The notes under the pieces are model-generated. The model saw nothing but the letters and a program-made list of their open reading frames with translations, did no database searches and was not told the origin of the DNA. 64,000 nt of DNA from Pelecanus crispus. Its lineage: Eukaryota > Chordata > Aves > Pelecaniformes > Pelecanidae. The position numbers and the translations under genes were made by a program. Positions within the stretch are counted from its first letter, which is position 1; each line of letters starts with the position of its first letter. The stretch is from NCBI RefSeq assembly GCF_030463565.1, contig NC_134648.1:47492346-47556345 (forward strand), read 5' to 3'. Positions 27,001-36,231 of this stretch are shown one piece after another.

Positions 27001-29755
27001 GTTTTTTAGGGGCCCTGAGTTTCCTGGATGGAAATGTGTCCAGTGCAGCAAGGGACATAAGAAGATGGATGAGGTGGAAGGACGGAGTCTCACCGAATGG
27101 CTGGAGGCAGCAGCAGCAGCTAGCTTTCCATGAGGAGTAACGCCATGTGGTTACTCACGGACAATTATTTCTGCTAGGCTTTCTCATAAGCTCCGAAGAC
27201 AGTAGGTCATAGAGAAGTTTAAAAAGTGCCGATTTGGACTCCAGAAGAGATGGAAAGCTACTGACGACAAGCCATTATATGCACGTTCCAGAGTTCAAGT
27301 TCTTGGGGATCAGAGCAAGCCTCATATCCCCAGCTTTCATCTTCCAAGGCAGAGCAGAGGCAGAGAGCGCAGCACAGCCTGCACGGGGAACACAGCACCA
27401 AGGCACAGCTCTTCCTCTAAGCTTGGAGGCAACAGCATTCTCCGATACCCCAGGAAGCCAAATCTAGCTGGTAACAGGTCAACAGAGCCTAAGTGCTGGA
27501 CCAACCATCCCCATTTACATCCTTGATTAAGGGATGAAAGAAAGCTACTTGCAAAGAGGTTCAGCACTCTTCCGAACACAGTGTGAACCTTGGGGCTGCC
27601 CGCCCGCTCCTGATAGCGGTGCGAGGCAGCTGTTGTCACTGGAGGCAGCTGCAGCCTGAAAACCTGGAGACTATTCAGGGTAGTCATTGAAAAGAAACAG
27701 GCTCAAAATGACTCCAATCCAATTGAACTGCCACACGATCCCAAAGCAATGCTGACAACACTCCAACTGCAGAAAGGGTAAAATCCTCCTGAGCCCAAAA
27801 AAGCCCAAACCTGACTGAGCAGGACTGGATCTTCCCAAGACTTTCCCTCTGGGTGGCTGACAAGCCCGGGCTGAAGGACTGGGTAATCCAAAATCTGCTC
27901 AAGACCTACCTGCCATTGACTAGCCACTAGTGGTAAATACTTTGCTTATCAAACATAACGGGAAGAAGAACAAGTTTGGGTTTACTGCTTCTGCGGATTT
28001 GTTGTAGGAAACTACACAGAGGGGACACCTCCGTCTTTAAACGTTGCAGGAAGGCAAGTATGGGAGAGACAAACCTCAGGGATTAAACTGCCTTTTGTAT
28101 TCTAGTGAAGCTCCCCACCTGATGTTGGCAGAAAAAGTTTCTGCCCCATCTCAGAGGGCAGTAAGCCCAGAGCCTGACCTCTGTGTCCCCCCGGCACAGA
28201 GAGCAGGCACGTGCTGCCACACGGGTCGGTCAAACTGCCTGCACGACAGCTTCGGTAGCCCTTCCCAGCTGGCAGAGGAGCTCATCACGAGGGGCATCAG
28301 CCACGGGGCAGCAGAGAGGGAACCGCAGAGGAGGGGGCCCGGGGCCGAAGGGCACGTCAGCGCTGCGCCAGGCGTCCCGCTCGCAGGCTCCCCTCGCAGC
28401 GGAGCAGCTGGCCTTGCCATATGATCTCTCCCCTCCACCTCCACAGGGCTGTAGCCAGAGACTGGAGCTGGAAGCGGCCCTGCCAGGCAAGTCATAGGAA
28501 GCCTCCCCCGGCTGAGCCAGCTGAAGCCATGGGAAGCTGCCGCGCGGAGCGCTTACAAGGGGCCCATTATGGGAGGAAGGAGCCAAGAGGCCAGGTACCT
28601 GTAGCAAGAGGGGCAGCCGCCAGACTCCGTCCTGCAGAGCCAAGCGAGCTCCAGCCTCTCCCGCCACCCAGGTACCACGGCCATGCCGCCTCTCCCGCCC
28701 TGGCAGCCCCCCACCCCACACGCTGTCTGGGATGGCCGTAGGCATCCCCGGAGAGCGGCAGGTGAACGCTCCCGGCCTGCCGCAGCCCCGATGCGTCAGC
28801 AGAAGGCCACCACATCCAGCGCGCTCGTGAAACACGGAGCCCCACGCGACAGGCAGCTGGCAGCACGGCGTCCAGCCTGCCTCACGCTCGCGCTCGCACA
28901 CATGTGCGTGCACACACGTGCGCTCGCACGCACGCCGAGGGATCGCGTGGGCGAGAGCAGCGCAATCGCCCGCCGCACGTGCGGGACAGACGCCCGGCAC
29001 GAGAGCGAGCACCGAGCGGGCTCCGGTTCTGCTCCGGGGCCCGGGCCCGGTGGCGGGGCCAGCCGAGGGGCAGCACGGCCCAAGTCCTCCCCCCCGCGCG
29101 TCACCCCCATCACTGCCCCGGGCACGGGCAGCGGGGCGTCCCGCAGGGGATGGAAGGCGGGGATGCACCGGGATGCAGCACACGAGGGGCTCCGGACGGG
29201 ACCCGGCCCCTCTGCCTGCCGCTTCCCCGGCGCCGGGACCCCCGGGGCTCACGCCACGCACCCCCAGCAAGGTCCCCCCGGCCGCAGCACTTACCCCGCC
29301 ATCCTCCCTCTGCCGCTCGGCTCCTTCGCCCGGGGCACGACCCGGGCTTTCAGCCCGCCGCCCTGCCGCTGGCGGGAGGGGTCCAGCCTGTTCCTCTGCC
29401 CGGGGCCGGGGCCCGGACCGGGCCCGGCGTCGCCCGCCCGGCCCCGGGGCGCGGGCAGCCCGCCGTCGGGAGGCTGCCTCCGGCCGTCGCCGCCGCTCGG
29501 GCTCCCCGCGGCAGCCGCGGAGCCGCGGTCCACGTGGAGGGCGGCGGGGAGGGGCCGTGCCGGCGGGGGGGCTCCGGGCGCCGGGGACAGGCTGTGCGCC
29601 GTGCCCGCCGCCCCCAGGGCAGCCCCCCGGCCCCGCGGCCGCGCCGCCCCCCCGCTCCCCGGCTCCAGCCGGGCCGCGGAGTCCGGCCGGCAGCCGGCGA
29701 AGCCCAGGAGGACGGCAAAGGTGAGCGGGAGCAGGCTGGCGGCGGCGCCCCGCAT
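14786..29755 (-). CDS. LTBP2: LTBP2, 5' part: exons 1-3 (latent TGF-beta binding protein 2), continues beyond window
   Basis: Join on the minus strand: 29755-29295, 20931-20861, 15029-14786. LTBP2 is a secreted extracellular-matrix glycoprotein that associates with fibrillin microfibrils; unlike other LTBPs it is not known to carry latent TGF-beta. The sequence shows a start codon in good context (CACC before ATG), a hydrophobic signal peptide, a long Pro/Arg/Gly-rich basic segment, then a short module with CGRQCCPGW and an EGF-like module with six cysteines. The join across exons 1 and 2, [17 protein letters not shown], closely resembles the human LTBP2 N-terminus as I remember it. All donors are GT, all acceptors AG, and phases agree. 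Introns 1 and 2 are 8363 and 5831 bp; intron 3 exceeds 14.7 kb. Its position downstream of AREL1 on the same strand matches mammalian synteny. Only about 258 codons of a protein usually near 1800 residues are present. Confidence 0.93.
17152..17170. repeat. (TA)n microsatellite
   Basis: A run of alternating T and A of about 19 bases lies in LTBP2 intron 2, between AAAA and TTTGG. It is a likely length polymorphism. Confidence 0.85.
18085..18240 (-). mobile_element. MIR-like SINE, minus orientation
   Basis: The plus strand reads like a reversed MIR: a TTGCAGATGTGGAAAAGCCC segment, then ACACACTGTGAGACCACAGC, then CATCCTGGAATCCCTGTGCC, and CTTAACCACAAGACCATC at the 5' end of the element. The order and spacing match the MIR consensus as I remember it. 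It is diverged, as expected for an ancient tRNA-derived SINE. Confidence 0.6.
20861..20931 (-). CDS. LTBP2: LTBP2 exon 2 (CGRQCCPGW module)
   Basis: The 71-nt exon has acceptor TTAG before position 20931 and donor GTGAGT after 20861. It supplies one base to finish the glycine codon from exon 1, then 23 codons ([20 protein letters not shown] followed by CIK), then one base of the next proline codon. The vicinal CC followed by PGW and the NHC are characteristic of the LTBP N-terminus before the first EGF-like repeat. It has no ATG, so it does not stand out as an open frame. Confidence 0.95.
24425..24540 (+). mobile_element. MIR-like SINE fragment
   Basis: The series CCTTGGGCAAACCATCTGTC, a pyrimidine-rich link, ACCAGTGGGATAGGTTAATT and TATTTACCTCCCC follows the second half of the MIR consensus (the CTTGGGCAAG region through the ATGGGGATA and TACCTC region). 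It is partial and diverged. Confidence 0.45.
25570..25710 (-). mobile_element. Old CR1-type LINE 3' tail
   Basis: The plus strand has GGACCATTAGATCATCAGGT, then CTGCCTTTGTACTGCAGGAC, then AACTTCATCCAACTGC and GTCAGACCCAATGAAG. This follows the reverse of a CR1 3' region widespread in sauropsids (ACCATTAGATCATCTAGTCT, CCTCCTGTA..., TTTCACCCAG..., GAGCCCAATAAC). An open frame of 88 codons on the minus strand falls mostly inside it and is therefore not read as a gene. Confidence 0.45.
28883..28935. repeat. Alternating purine-pyrimidine (CG/CA/TG) tract
   Basis: The tract is a run of GC, AC and GT steps, including CACACATGTGCGTGCACACA, with only minor interruptions. It lies at the inner edge of the CpG island in LTBP2 intron 1. 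Such sequence is prone to left-handed Z-DNA; that property is general knowledge and is not tested here. Confidence 0.7.
29295..29755 (-). CDS. LTBP2: LTBP2 exon 1, coding part
   Basis: Starts at ATG 29755-29753 and runs 461 nt (153 codons plus two bases) to a donor that reads GG|GTAAGT, with GT at 29294-29293. If the exon is not spliced, the frame meets a stop two bases past the donor, so splicing is needed. Residues 1-22 form a signal peptide ([20 protein letters not shown], then GC). The rest is rich in Pro, Arg, Gly and Ala, with a Gly-Pro run about 120 residues in. In LTBP2 this N-terminal stretch is basic and is thought to bind heparin; that role is from family knowledge. The exon is extremely GC-rich and sits inside a CpG island. 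Confidence 0.92.
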
Positions 29756-29974
29756 GGTGCCGGCCGGCGGCGGGGGCAGACGGGCGGCGCGGAGCGCTCA
29801 GACCCCGGCTGGCATCCTCCGGCGGGCGCCGGGCAGCGGGGACCGCCGGCTCTCCGCCCTCCGCTCACCGCCCCATCCCGCTCCGGGGCTCCGCCGGGAC
29901 CTGCCGCCCACCGGGGCCGGGGGCGCGGGCAGCAGGGCTGAGGCAGGGGCGCGGGCTGCCGAGCGGCCCCCGCG

Positions 29975-30022
29975 GGAGGAGGAGGAGGAGAAGGAGAAGG
30001 AGGAGGAGGAGGAGGAGGAAGG
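29975..30022. repeat. (GGA)n/(GAA)n purine-rich triplet repeat
   Basis: The plus strand is almost purely purine over about 48 bases, made of GGA and GAA triplets. The minus strand, which is the LTBP2 sense strand, is polypyrimidine. It lies about 220-270 bp upstream of the LTBP2 ATG, so it is either in the promoter or transcribed in the 5' UTR. The plus-strand frame through it gives a run of Glu and Lys but I do not regard it as coding. Confidence 0.9.
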
Positions 30023-30131
30023 CGGCCGGCCCCGCTCGCCGGGCTGCCAGCGAGCTCCCGCGCTCCGCGAGCAGCTCCGAGCACCTTCCCGCCTGCCTCT
30101 GGCACTGGCAGCGCCTGGAGGGGATGGAGGG

Positions 30132-30141
30132 TTTTATTTTT
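30132..30141 (-). promoter_or_regulatory. Candidate TATA/MEF2-like element upstream of LTBP2
   Basis: On the minus strand this reads AAAAATAAAA, a lone AT-rich block within GC-rich sequence about 380 bp upstream of the LTBP2 ATG. It could be a TATA-like element giving a 5' UTR of roughly 350 nt, or a MEF2-type site since the wider sequence is CCAAAAATAAAA. This is inference from position and composition only. Confidence 0.25.
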
Positions 30142-32263
30142 GGAAACCTCCCCCTTTTGTGTCTTTTTGATGCTGACATCCCCCCTCTCCAGAGGACACG
30201 GCTCGGCCCCCCTCTTAGGAGAGGAGACATTCCAGCAACACCCACTTTGGCAAAGGGAAACAAACTACAACAGAGAAGCCTTAACCCCTGCCTGGCCGGG
30301 GAGACCCGTCCGCCGCCTGCCCGGGAGCCGGCGTGCAGCCCCGGAGCCCTCCCGGCCCGCAGCGAGCCGCCGGCTCCCGCCGCAGATGGAAGCGCTGGGG
30401 GAAGGCGGAGCAGCCCGGGTGCGGGGTGCACGGAGCAGGAGACGCGGATGCCGGAGGAATACACCGCCGCCCCCCCAGCAGCTGGGGACTTCTGGAGCTG
30501 CATCGGCAGCATCAGCCCTCTTGCTGCTCTTGATCACATCTCCCGGGAGAAAGGCATGGCAAGGGGAAGAGCCTTATTTGCCATCCCACCCTGGCTACAG
30601 AGCTCTCAGATCCCCTCAAACCCAGCTCAGGGCTTTATACTCTTACTTCTATAGGTCCAGGCTAGAAAAGGACCCACCTAAAACCTCCCGGTCTTTCAGC
30701 TAAGAGGGGTCTTCCAGGAGACATATCCCACCAGCTTGGAGTAGATGTCCATCCTTCCCCCCATCTGTCTCTGCGTGGGCACCTGGAGGTCGGGGGATGA
30801 CTTGAAATGGCAGTGTTATATGCACCGAGAAAGACTGAAGAAAGAGGAGGAGGAGGGAGAAGGGGGGGACAGAAATCGCCTTTCGGCCACACACGTCAGC
30901 TTGGCCTTGTCCTCTGCCACATCTCTGCTGCTCTCTGCTGCACTTGGCCATCTCAGACAGGGAGCAAATCCTCCCAGAGGAGTGCAGGCTCACTCCCAGC
31001 CCAACAACACAGTATATTTGGGGTGGGCTCATTCTGGCCCACAGCAGCGGCTGTGAACTTGGTGGGTGGCTAAAGACCTCTCACTGCATCTCTGCGTGCA
31101 AGGAGGCAGAGGAGGGCACTGCAGGTGCTCACGGGAAGGAGATGCTCACTGGTGCACATCTCTGCAGTGGGTCCTGTGGCCAGTAACACCTATCAACCCA
31201 GTTTCATCATGCCAAGCTCAGGCGGATGAAAGGTGTACCTCATACGGCATCCCGACCCTTAGCACAGCGGCTGGATGCCCACGAGAGAACATGAGATACT
31301 CTGCGTGGGCACAGAGCAATCCTTTGGGTATACCCTCATGCCTTCCAACAGCCCGTGGGGTATGGGCTCCTTCAGCCAGTTGCTGCAGCTCGGCCACTGC
31401 GTTTGAAAGCAAATTGTCATATCAGTCCGTGAATTTATCTAATCTGTTTTGTCCCTTTTGATGTGTGAGGTGGCTGCCACATAGAGCACAGGCTCTTCTC
31501 CTGTGCCCACCGCTCCCCCAGCTCCTTAAGGACCCCGTCCCACTGACACTCCTCTCCTTCCAGCCTCTCCTGCTGCAGGTGCCACCTCCCCTGGCCCTCA
31601 CCGAGCCATCTCCTTCCCAAAAGCTTCATGGCAGAGGGGTCCAGCTCCCCAGTGCCTCCTCTCTGGCCTCCAGCAGTTGCACTCCTAACACTTCTCCTGT
31701 TTGAAACCAGTGGCTCCAGCTCTGTTCTTCCCACTGCCCCTTGCCTTTTAGACCCTCTCAGACCACAGACGTCCCCTCTCTGGGATGGGAGCACCGCTGC
31801 CTGCCCTCTGGGGCTCAGAGGAGCCAGGAAAATAGCAGAAGTACAGGGAATGAATCCTCCCAAAAGCACATTGGGTCTGACCCCAGCACATCCCCTCCAG
31901 CCAGGGCCCTGCAAGCGAGAGAGAGGGAAGGTAACTTGGCAGGTGAGCAGTGAGTGGATTCGGGCTTTGACCTTGGTGCTGGCAGCTGGCTTACAGGGCA
32001 GCAGCATCAGAGGAAATACCAGCGGGTGCTTTGGCACTTCCTGGGATGCCATCAGTTTGCCCGCCTGCCCCGCCAGGGCAGAGCCACCACTTGGGCTGGA
32101 ACTGGCGTGGGCCTGGATGCTGTGAGCAGTACCCGATAACAGCCATGGCTCGTTTCTTTGTTCTGAGGAAGAGGAATGTCCTTTCCATCCTCACCTAATT
32201 ACTTTCTTATGCAGCAGTGGAAAGAATTCTTGTGCCTAAACCTGACACGAGAAAATTATCAAC

Positions 32264-32287
32264 GCCATAAACAAAGCCATAAACAAA
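32264..32287. repeat. 12-bp tandem repeat, two perfect copies
   Basis: The unit GCCATAAACAAA occurs twice in a row. It is short and probably a replication-slippage product. Confidence 0.8.
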
Positions 32288-35200
32288 GCAGCTGAGAGCC
32301 CCGGCAGTGCTCAAAGCTAGAGCTGGCAACCCCAGAGCAGGCTCAGTCAGGGTGCAAGTGGATTCCTCCTCCCTGGAGGCACTGGGTCACCTTGGGGAAG
32401 GAGGAGACTTGTGGCATCCCCAGGGGACCGCACGCACCTCCACATGAGCCCGCACTCGGGGCCCTAATGCCAGTGGTGCTGCTGGAGCCTGTGCCTCCCC
32501 AACAGGGCCAGGGAACGAGAGGTGCAAACCCAACAAAGCCATTGACTGCCCTCCAGTAACTCTTGCAGTCACCCCTAGCTGCAGTGGAGCCCAGCCGAGG
32601 GAGCTGGCATGCCTTCTCAAACCAGCTTCACTCTGTGTTTACACTAACCCCCCTAGACCTGGACACCGAGCTCCTTCCAGCCTCACACATGCAAACACTC
32701 ATTTGCTTCTGCAGGGATATGTCAGTGCTGGCGCCGTTTGATCCCAAGTGAGTGCTACGGACAGGGACCCCCGACCCCGCCACCCTGGGGCTGCCCAGCA
32801 CAGGGGATGCAGGCACAGGCTCAGGTACCTGGGGAGGGGAGAGGCTGCATCCCCGGTGCAGGTGGGCAACGCGCAGGTGCTCAGGCATGGGCTTGCTGCC
32901 TCCCAGCCTCATGGCTCATTTCATATTCAGCCATCCCTGAAAATGATCCCATTGAAAATGGGGAAGCGCAGGGGTCTTGTAGTGCAGGTTTGGGCATCAG
33001 CGTCCCGCTCAGCAGGGGCTCAGCAGGCAAACATGAAATACCTCCTTCCTCAGGAACTCATGCAGGCAGATTTTGGATGGCTGGGCTGCTCAACACCGAG
33101 ATCAAACCTGCACCCGGGAAGAGAGATCGACAGCGGAGAGAGGATGGGGCAGCAAGCCAGTGAGCAGGGTTCGATAGCCCAGCCCCTGGCAGCAGGGAGC
33201 ACAGGGCTCCTCGGGGGGAGGGAGCTGCAGGTGAGCAGCTCAAAGTGCTCTTTGGTGCCTTCACTTCCCCTTAATATACCACACGAGCTTCTAGGCAGCA
33301 GGGATGGCACCAGAGGAGAGGTTGAGGGCAGACACAGCTGTAGCACCTCTCCAAGTCCACCCTTTCCGGGGCCAGGGCGCCAAGGTGAGTAAGGCAGACC
33401 TGGGAGCCAGCACAGAAAGCAAGGGGCTCATCAGACCCTGCAGAGGAGAGGAGCAAGGGTGGACTGTGCTGACAGCATGGCCCTTCTCACTGCCACCGCT
33501 ATGGCAGAGGAGGAGTGCTTAGGCAGCTGAGGATCTAAGCCATGGGGCCAGAGGCAGAGGGGTCAAGGTGGGCTGTGTCCTGGAGAGATGAGTGCAAATC
33601 AGGTCTCCTTGAGGGAGAAGGGGCTCTTCAGGACTGCACTGATGGGCATCCCTCTGCACCAGGACCCCTCATGCCCTCATTTCCCCACCCACTGTATCTG
33701 CACCACCTCTGCACTAACCCCTCGGGGGGTAACACCTGGGGGCCATGCTTCCAGGGCCAGTTGGCCCCCAGATGTGGCTCCTGGCACTGTATCCCTTAGA
33801 TGAATTAGCCCCTTTTCTTCCTCTTCAGAAGGGTTCGCAACCCACATGTGCTTCTTCCTCCACTGTGAGCAGCCCCCTAACGCGCTGCAGATGGGACACA
33901 TTCCACGGATTCAGGAGCTGCCTGCAGCTCCCGCAGAGGAAGAAGGAGCACTCCCCCACTCAGGGCTGAAGGGCAGGGGAAGGCTGGCCAGCCCCACTGG
34001 CTTAAAAATCAGGGCACAGAGCCAGCCTTTTCGAGGCAGAAGTCACAGCTTCTCTGAAAAGAGCCATCTCACACTATGAGGGAGGATACAGCAGCCCTGG
34101 GGAGCTGGATGGAGAAACAACTTCGAGGCAGCAGTGCAGGGAGACCTCTGGAGAGGACCTCTGTAACCATGAGCATCAGAGAGGCAGGAAAAGCAGCTTC
34201 TGAATTTGCAAACACAGCCAGCAAATCCTCCATGGACACCATTCTCACCCCTTGCCTTTGCCGTGGGATACACACAGCTCAGCACACTTGTGCTTACAGC
34301 ACCCAGGGAAGGAGACGTTCCAGCCAGACACACAGCCTGGCCCTCCAGCCACCTCCACCCACTCTTGGTGCGTCCCTCAGAGCCCTGGGGTACATCCCGG
34401 CCTCTCCTTGTGAGGAGGCTGCCAGCAGGCAGCTGAGAGCCATGGAAGCGATGGTTTCTTGTCAGAAAACAGAAGAGAAACTGTCCAGCAGCTCCCAGTC
34501 AAAAGCCAAGGTTTGCTGATTTTATTGTTCCTTCTGCTTTCATTTAACCAGGACCATCTCTGAGATGGAGGAGGGAGGCACAGACCAGCCTAGTAGGTGT
34601 CCTGCAACTGGACTCCTTGGTCATGCTGCTGTCTAAACATATGTCCATGCATTACCAAGGGCTGAGACCACACGCTGGAAAAGAGGTTACAAGAAGAGAT
34701 GAAAACATGCTGCTAGGAAGAAGAAACCTGGAGAGCAGGACCAGATGGCAGAACCCAAGGGATGGGAGTGCAGAGTGAGGCAGAGAGGTTGCTGTGGGCT
34801 ACTGCTGCAAAAGGCTCTGGTGGGGCTGGCTGCAGAGCACAGCTGGTTCCTCATTTATCCATCACACTATTTCAAGCCCCTTCAGCAACTCTTCAGGAGA
34901 AAAAAAAAAAAACCCTCAGCTAGAATGTGACCCATGCAGAGCTACAGCAGCTCAGGGGAATGTGTCCATTTATAATTAATGAAGTCCTGTTTGCAATGAT
35001 CTGACTGCAATCTCCCCTCTCCCCAGGAGGCTGGTCTGGCCTCTCTGCTTCTTCGATACCTGCGGCTAGAACTGCAACGTGGTGTGGAGAGGGGCCTGGA
35101 AACCAGGAAAGCCTGAGCTTCCCCAAGGAGCACAGAGGCTGCCCTCACCAGGAAACCCATTCCATCACGTGTTCCCTGCAGGAGCAAGCCTGCTCAGGAC

Positions 35201-36212
35201 ATCAACCTGACGGGGGGCTTCAACCGGAGCGCTCATTAGTCAGCTGTCCTCACTAAGGGAGGAAAGGAAGAAGGAAGCAGAACCTCTTGCCATTTTTAAG
35301 GGCTGTGACCCACAAAGAGGGAATGCTCCCCACGTGGTCAGGGCACTGTTGAGAGGAGTGTGGAAAGGGCCCCGATAGTGTGAATTTCCATAACCTTCTC
35401 CTCCCCTTTTCACTGGGGTCTTAACGCCAGGAGCCTTTTCCTGAGGCGGCCATTGAACATCACCTTGTCACAGACTGGAAGGGAACAGGGAAGCAGGAGC
35501 AACAGCTTGAGGATACACAAGGAGCACGGGGTGCTCTCCTCAGTGGGAAGTCTCCCTTCCTGGTGTCTGGTACCACTCCTCAGGCAGCACTTCCCAAGGA
35601 GCCCACAACCTGGAAAAGAGAAAAGATAGAGATCCAAGCAAGATGACCCAACAGCAAAGACAGAAGAAACCAGGCAATCCCCAGACTGTGCTGAAGAAGC
35701 TCTTCCTGAGAAATTCCTCCCACACTGAACTTCTCTCAAAAGCACCGCGTTTCCTTTGCATTATCTTAAACAACAAAAAGACCAGAAAACCCAAACCTGA
35801 ATCAAACTTTGAATTCTACTGAGTGTTTAGGATTAAAGTAATTTCATTCCTGCTTCTGATTCCAAAGCGATCTTCCTAAAAAGCAATGACTCTTATTTCC
35901 TTCAAGTTGCTGTTCCTTCCTTAAGACCCTCACCGTGGCTGCCCAGGGCATGGGGAACTTGGGCTGGAAGTCCTTCAGCCCATCAGCTTTGCACATCAGA
36001 GGAAAACTGATGATGGCCGTGATCCTGAAATGGTAATGATCAGTGGGGCTGACGTGACATCTGTATTTTAGTTTGGTTACTCTGCCATCCTGAAATTGCA
36101 GGCCTGCTCCCCATCACAGGATTTTAGGTGCTTTCCTACCATTCTGGGCGCTGGAATGGCTGCATGAGCAGTGATCTCAGCTCATTACAATGCAGTGATT
36201 TCAAGTGGATGT

Positions 36213-36231
36213 TTAATAACTTATTAATAAG
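36213..36231. promoter_or_regulatory. Overlapping AT-rich palindromes (homeodomain-like TAAT sites)
   Basis: TTAATAA-C-TTATTAA (36213-36227) is an inverted repeat around one base, and CTTATTAATAAG (36220-36231) is a perfect 12-bp palindrome overlapping it. More ATTA/TAAT cores occur nearby (36183, 36260, 36345). TAAT-type cores are bound by homeodomain proteins. The reading as a regulatory element is inference. Confidence 0.3.

Larger units (their letters stand above)
20932..29294 (-). other. LTBP2 intron 1
   Basis: The 8363-bp intron has donor GTAAGT beside exon 1 and acceptor TTAG beside exon 2. Its first kilobase belongs to the CpG island. It contains a MIR-like fragment near 24.4-24.5 kb and an older CR1 3' tail near 25.57-25.71 kb. 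No coding exon was recognised. Confidence 0.85.
28150..30450. promoter_or_regulatory. CpG island over LTBP2 exon 1 and promoter region
   Basis: The base composition changes sharply here: CG dinucleotides and long G/C runs are dense from about 28.9 to 30.4 kb and thin out on both sides. The island covers the first coding exon of LTBP2, the start of intron 1 and several hundred bases upstream of the ATG. That is the usual arrangement for a CpG-island promoter firing on the minus strand. Bounds are approximate, judged by eye. Very long open frames on both strands here come from the lack of A/T-rich stop codons and are not taken as genes. Confidence 0.8.

Noticed and set aside
28230..29270. 346-codon minus-strand open frame
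   Set aside because: It begins downstream of the LTBP2 exon 1 donor, inside intron 1, in GC-rich DNA. No recognisable domain and no splice link to LTBP2 exon 2 in phase.
28683..30170. 495-codon plus-strand open frame (and a 345-codon one overlapping it)
   Set aside because: It lies wholly in the CpG island, where stop codons are rare. Composition is Arg/Pro/Gly/Ala with no domain, and it runs antisense across the well-supported LTBP2 exon 1 and the GGA repeat.
31435..32052. 205-codon minus-strand frame near the LTBP2 promoter
   Set aside because: No domain, no supporting splice sites and no similarity recognised; overlapped by equally long frames on the plus strand.
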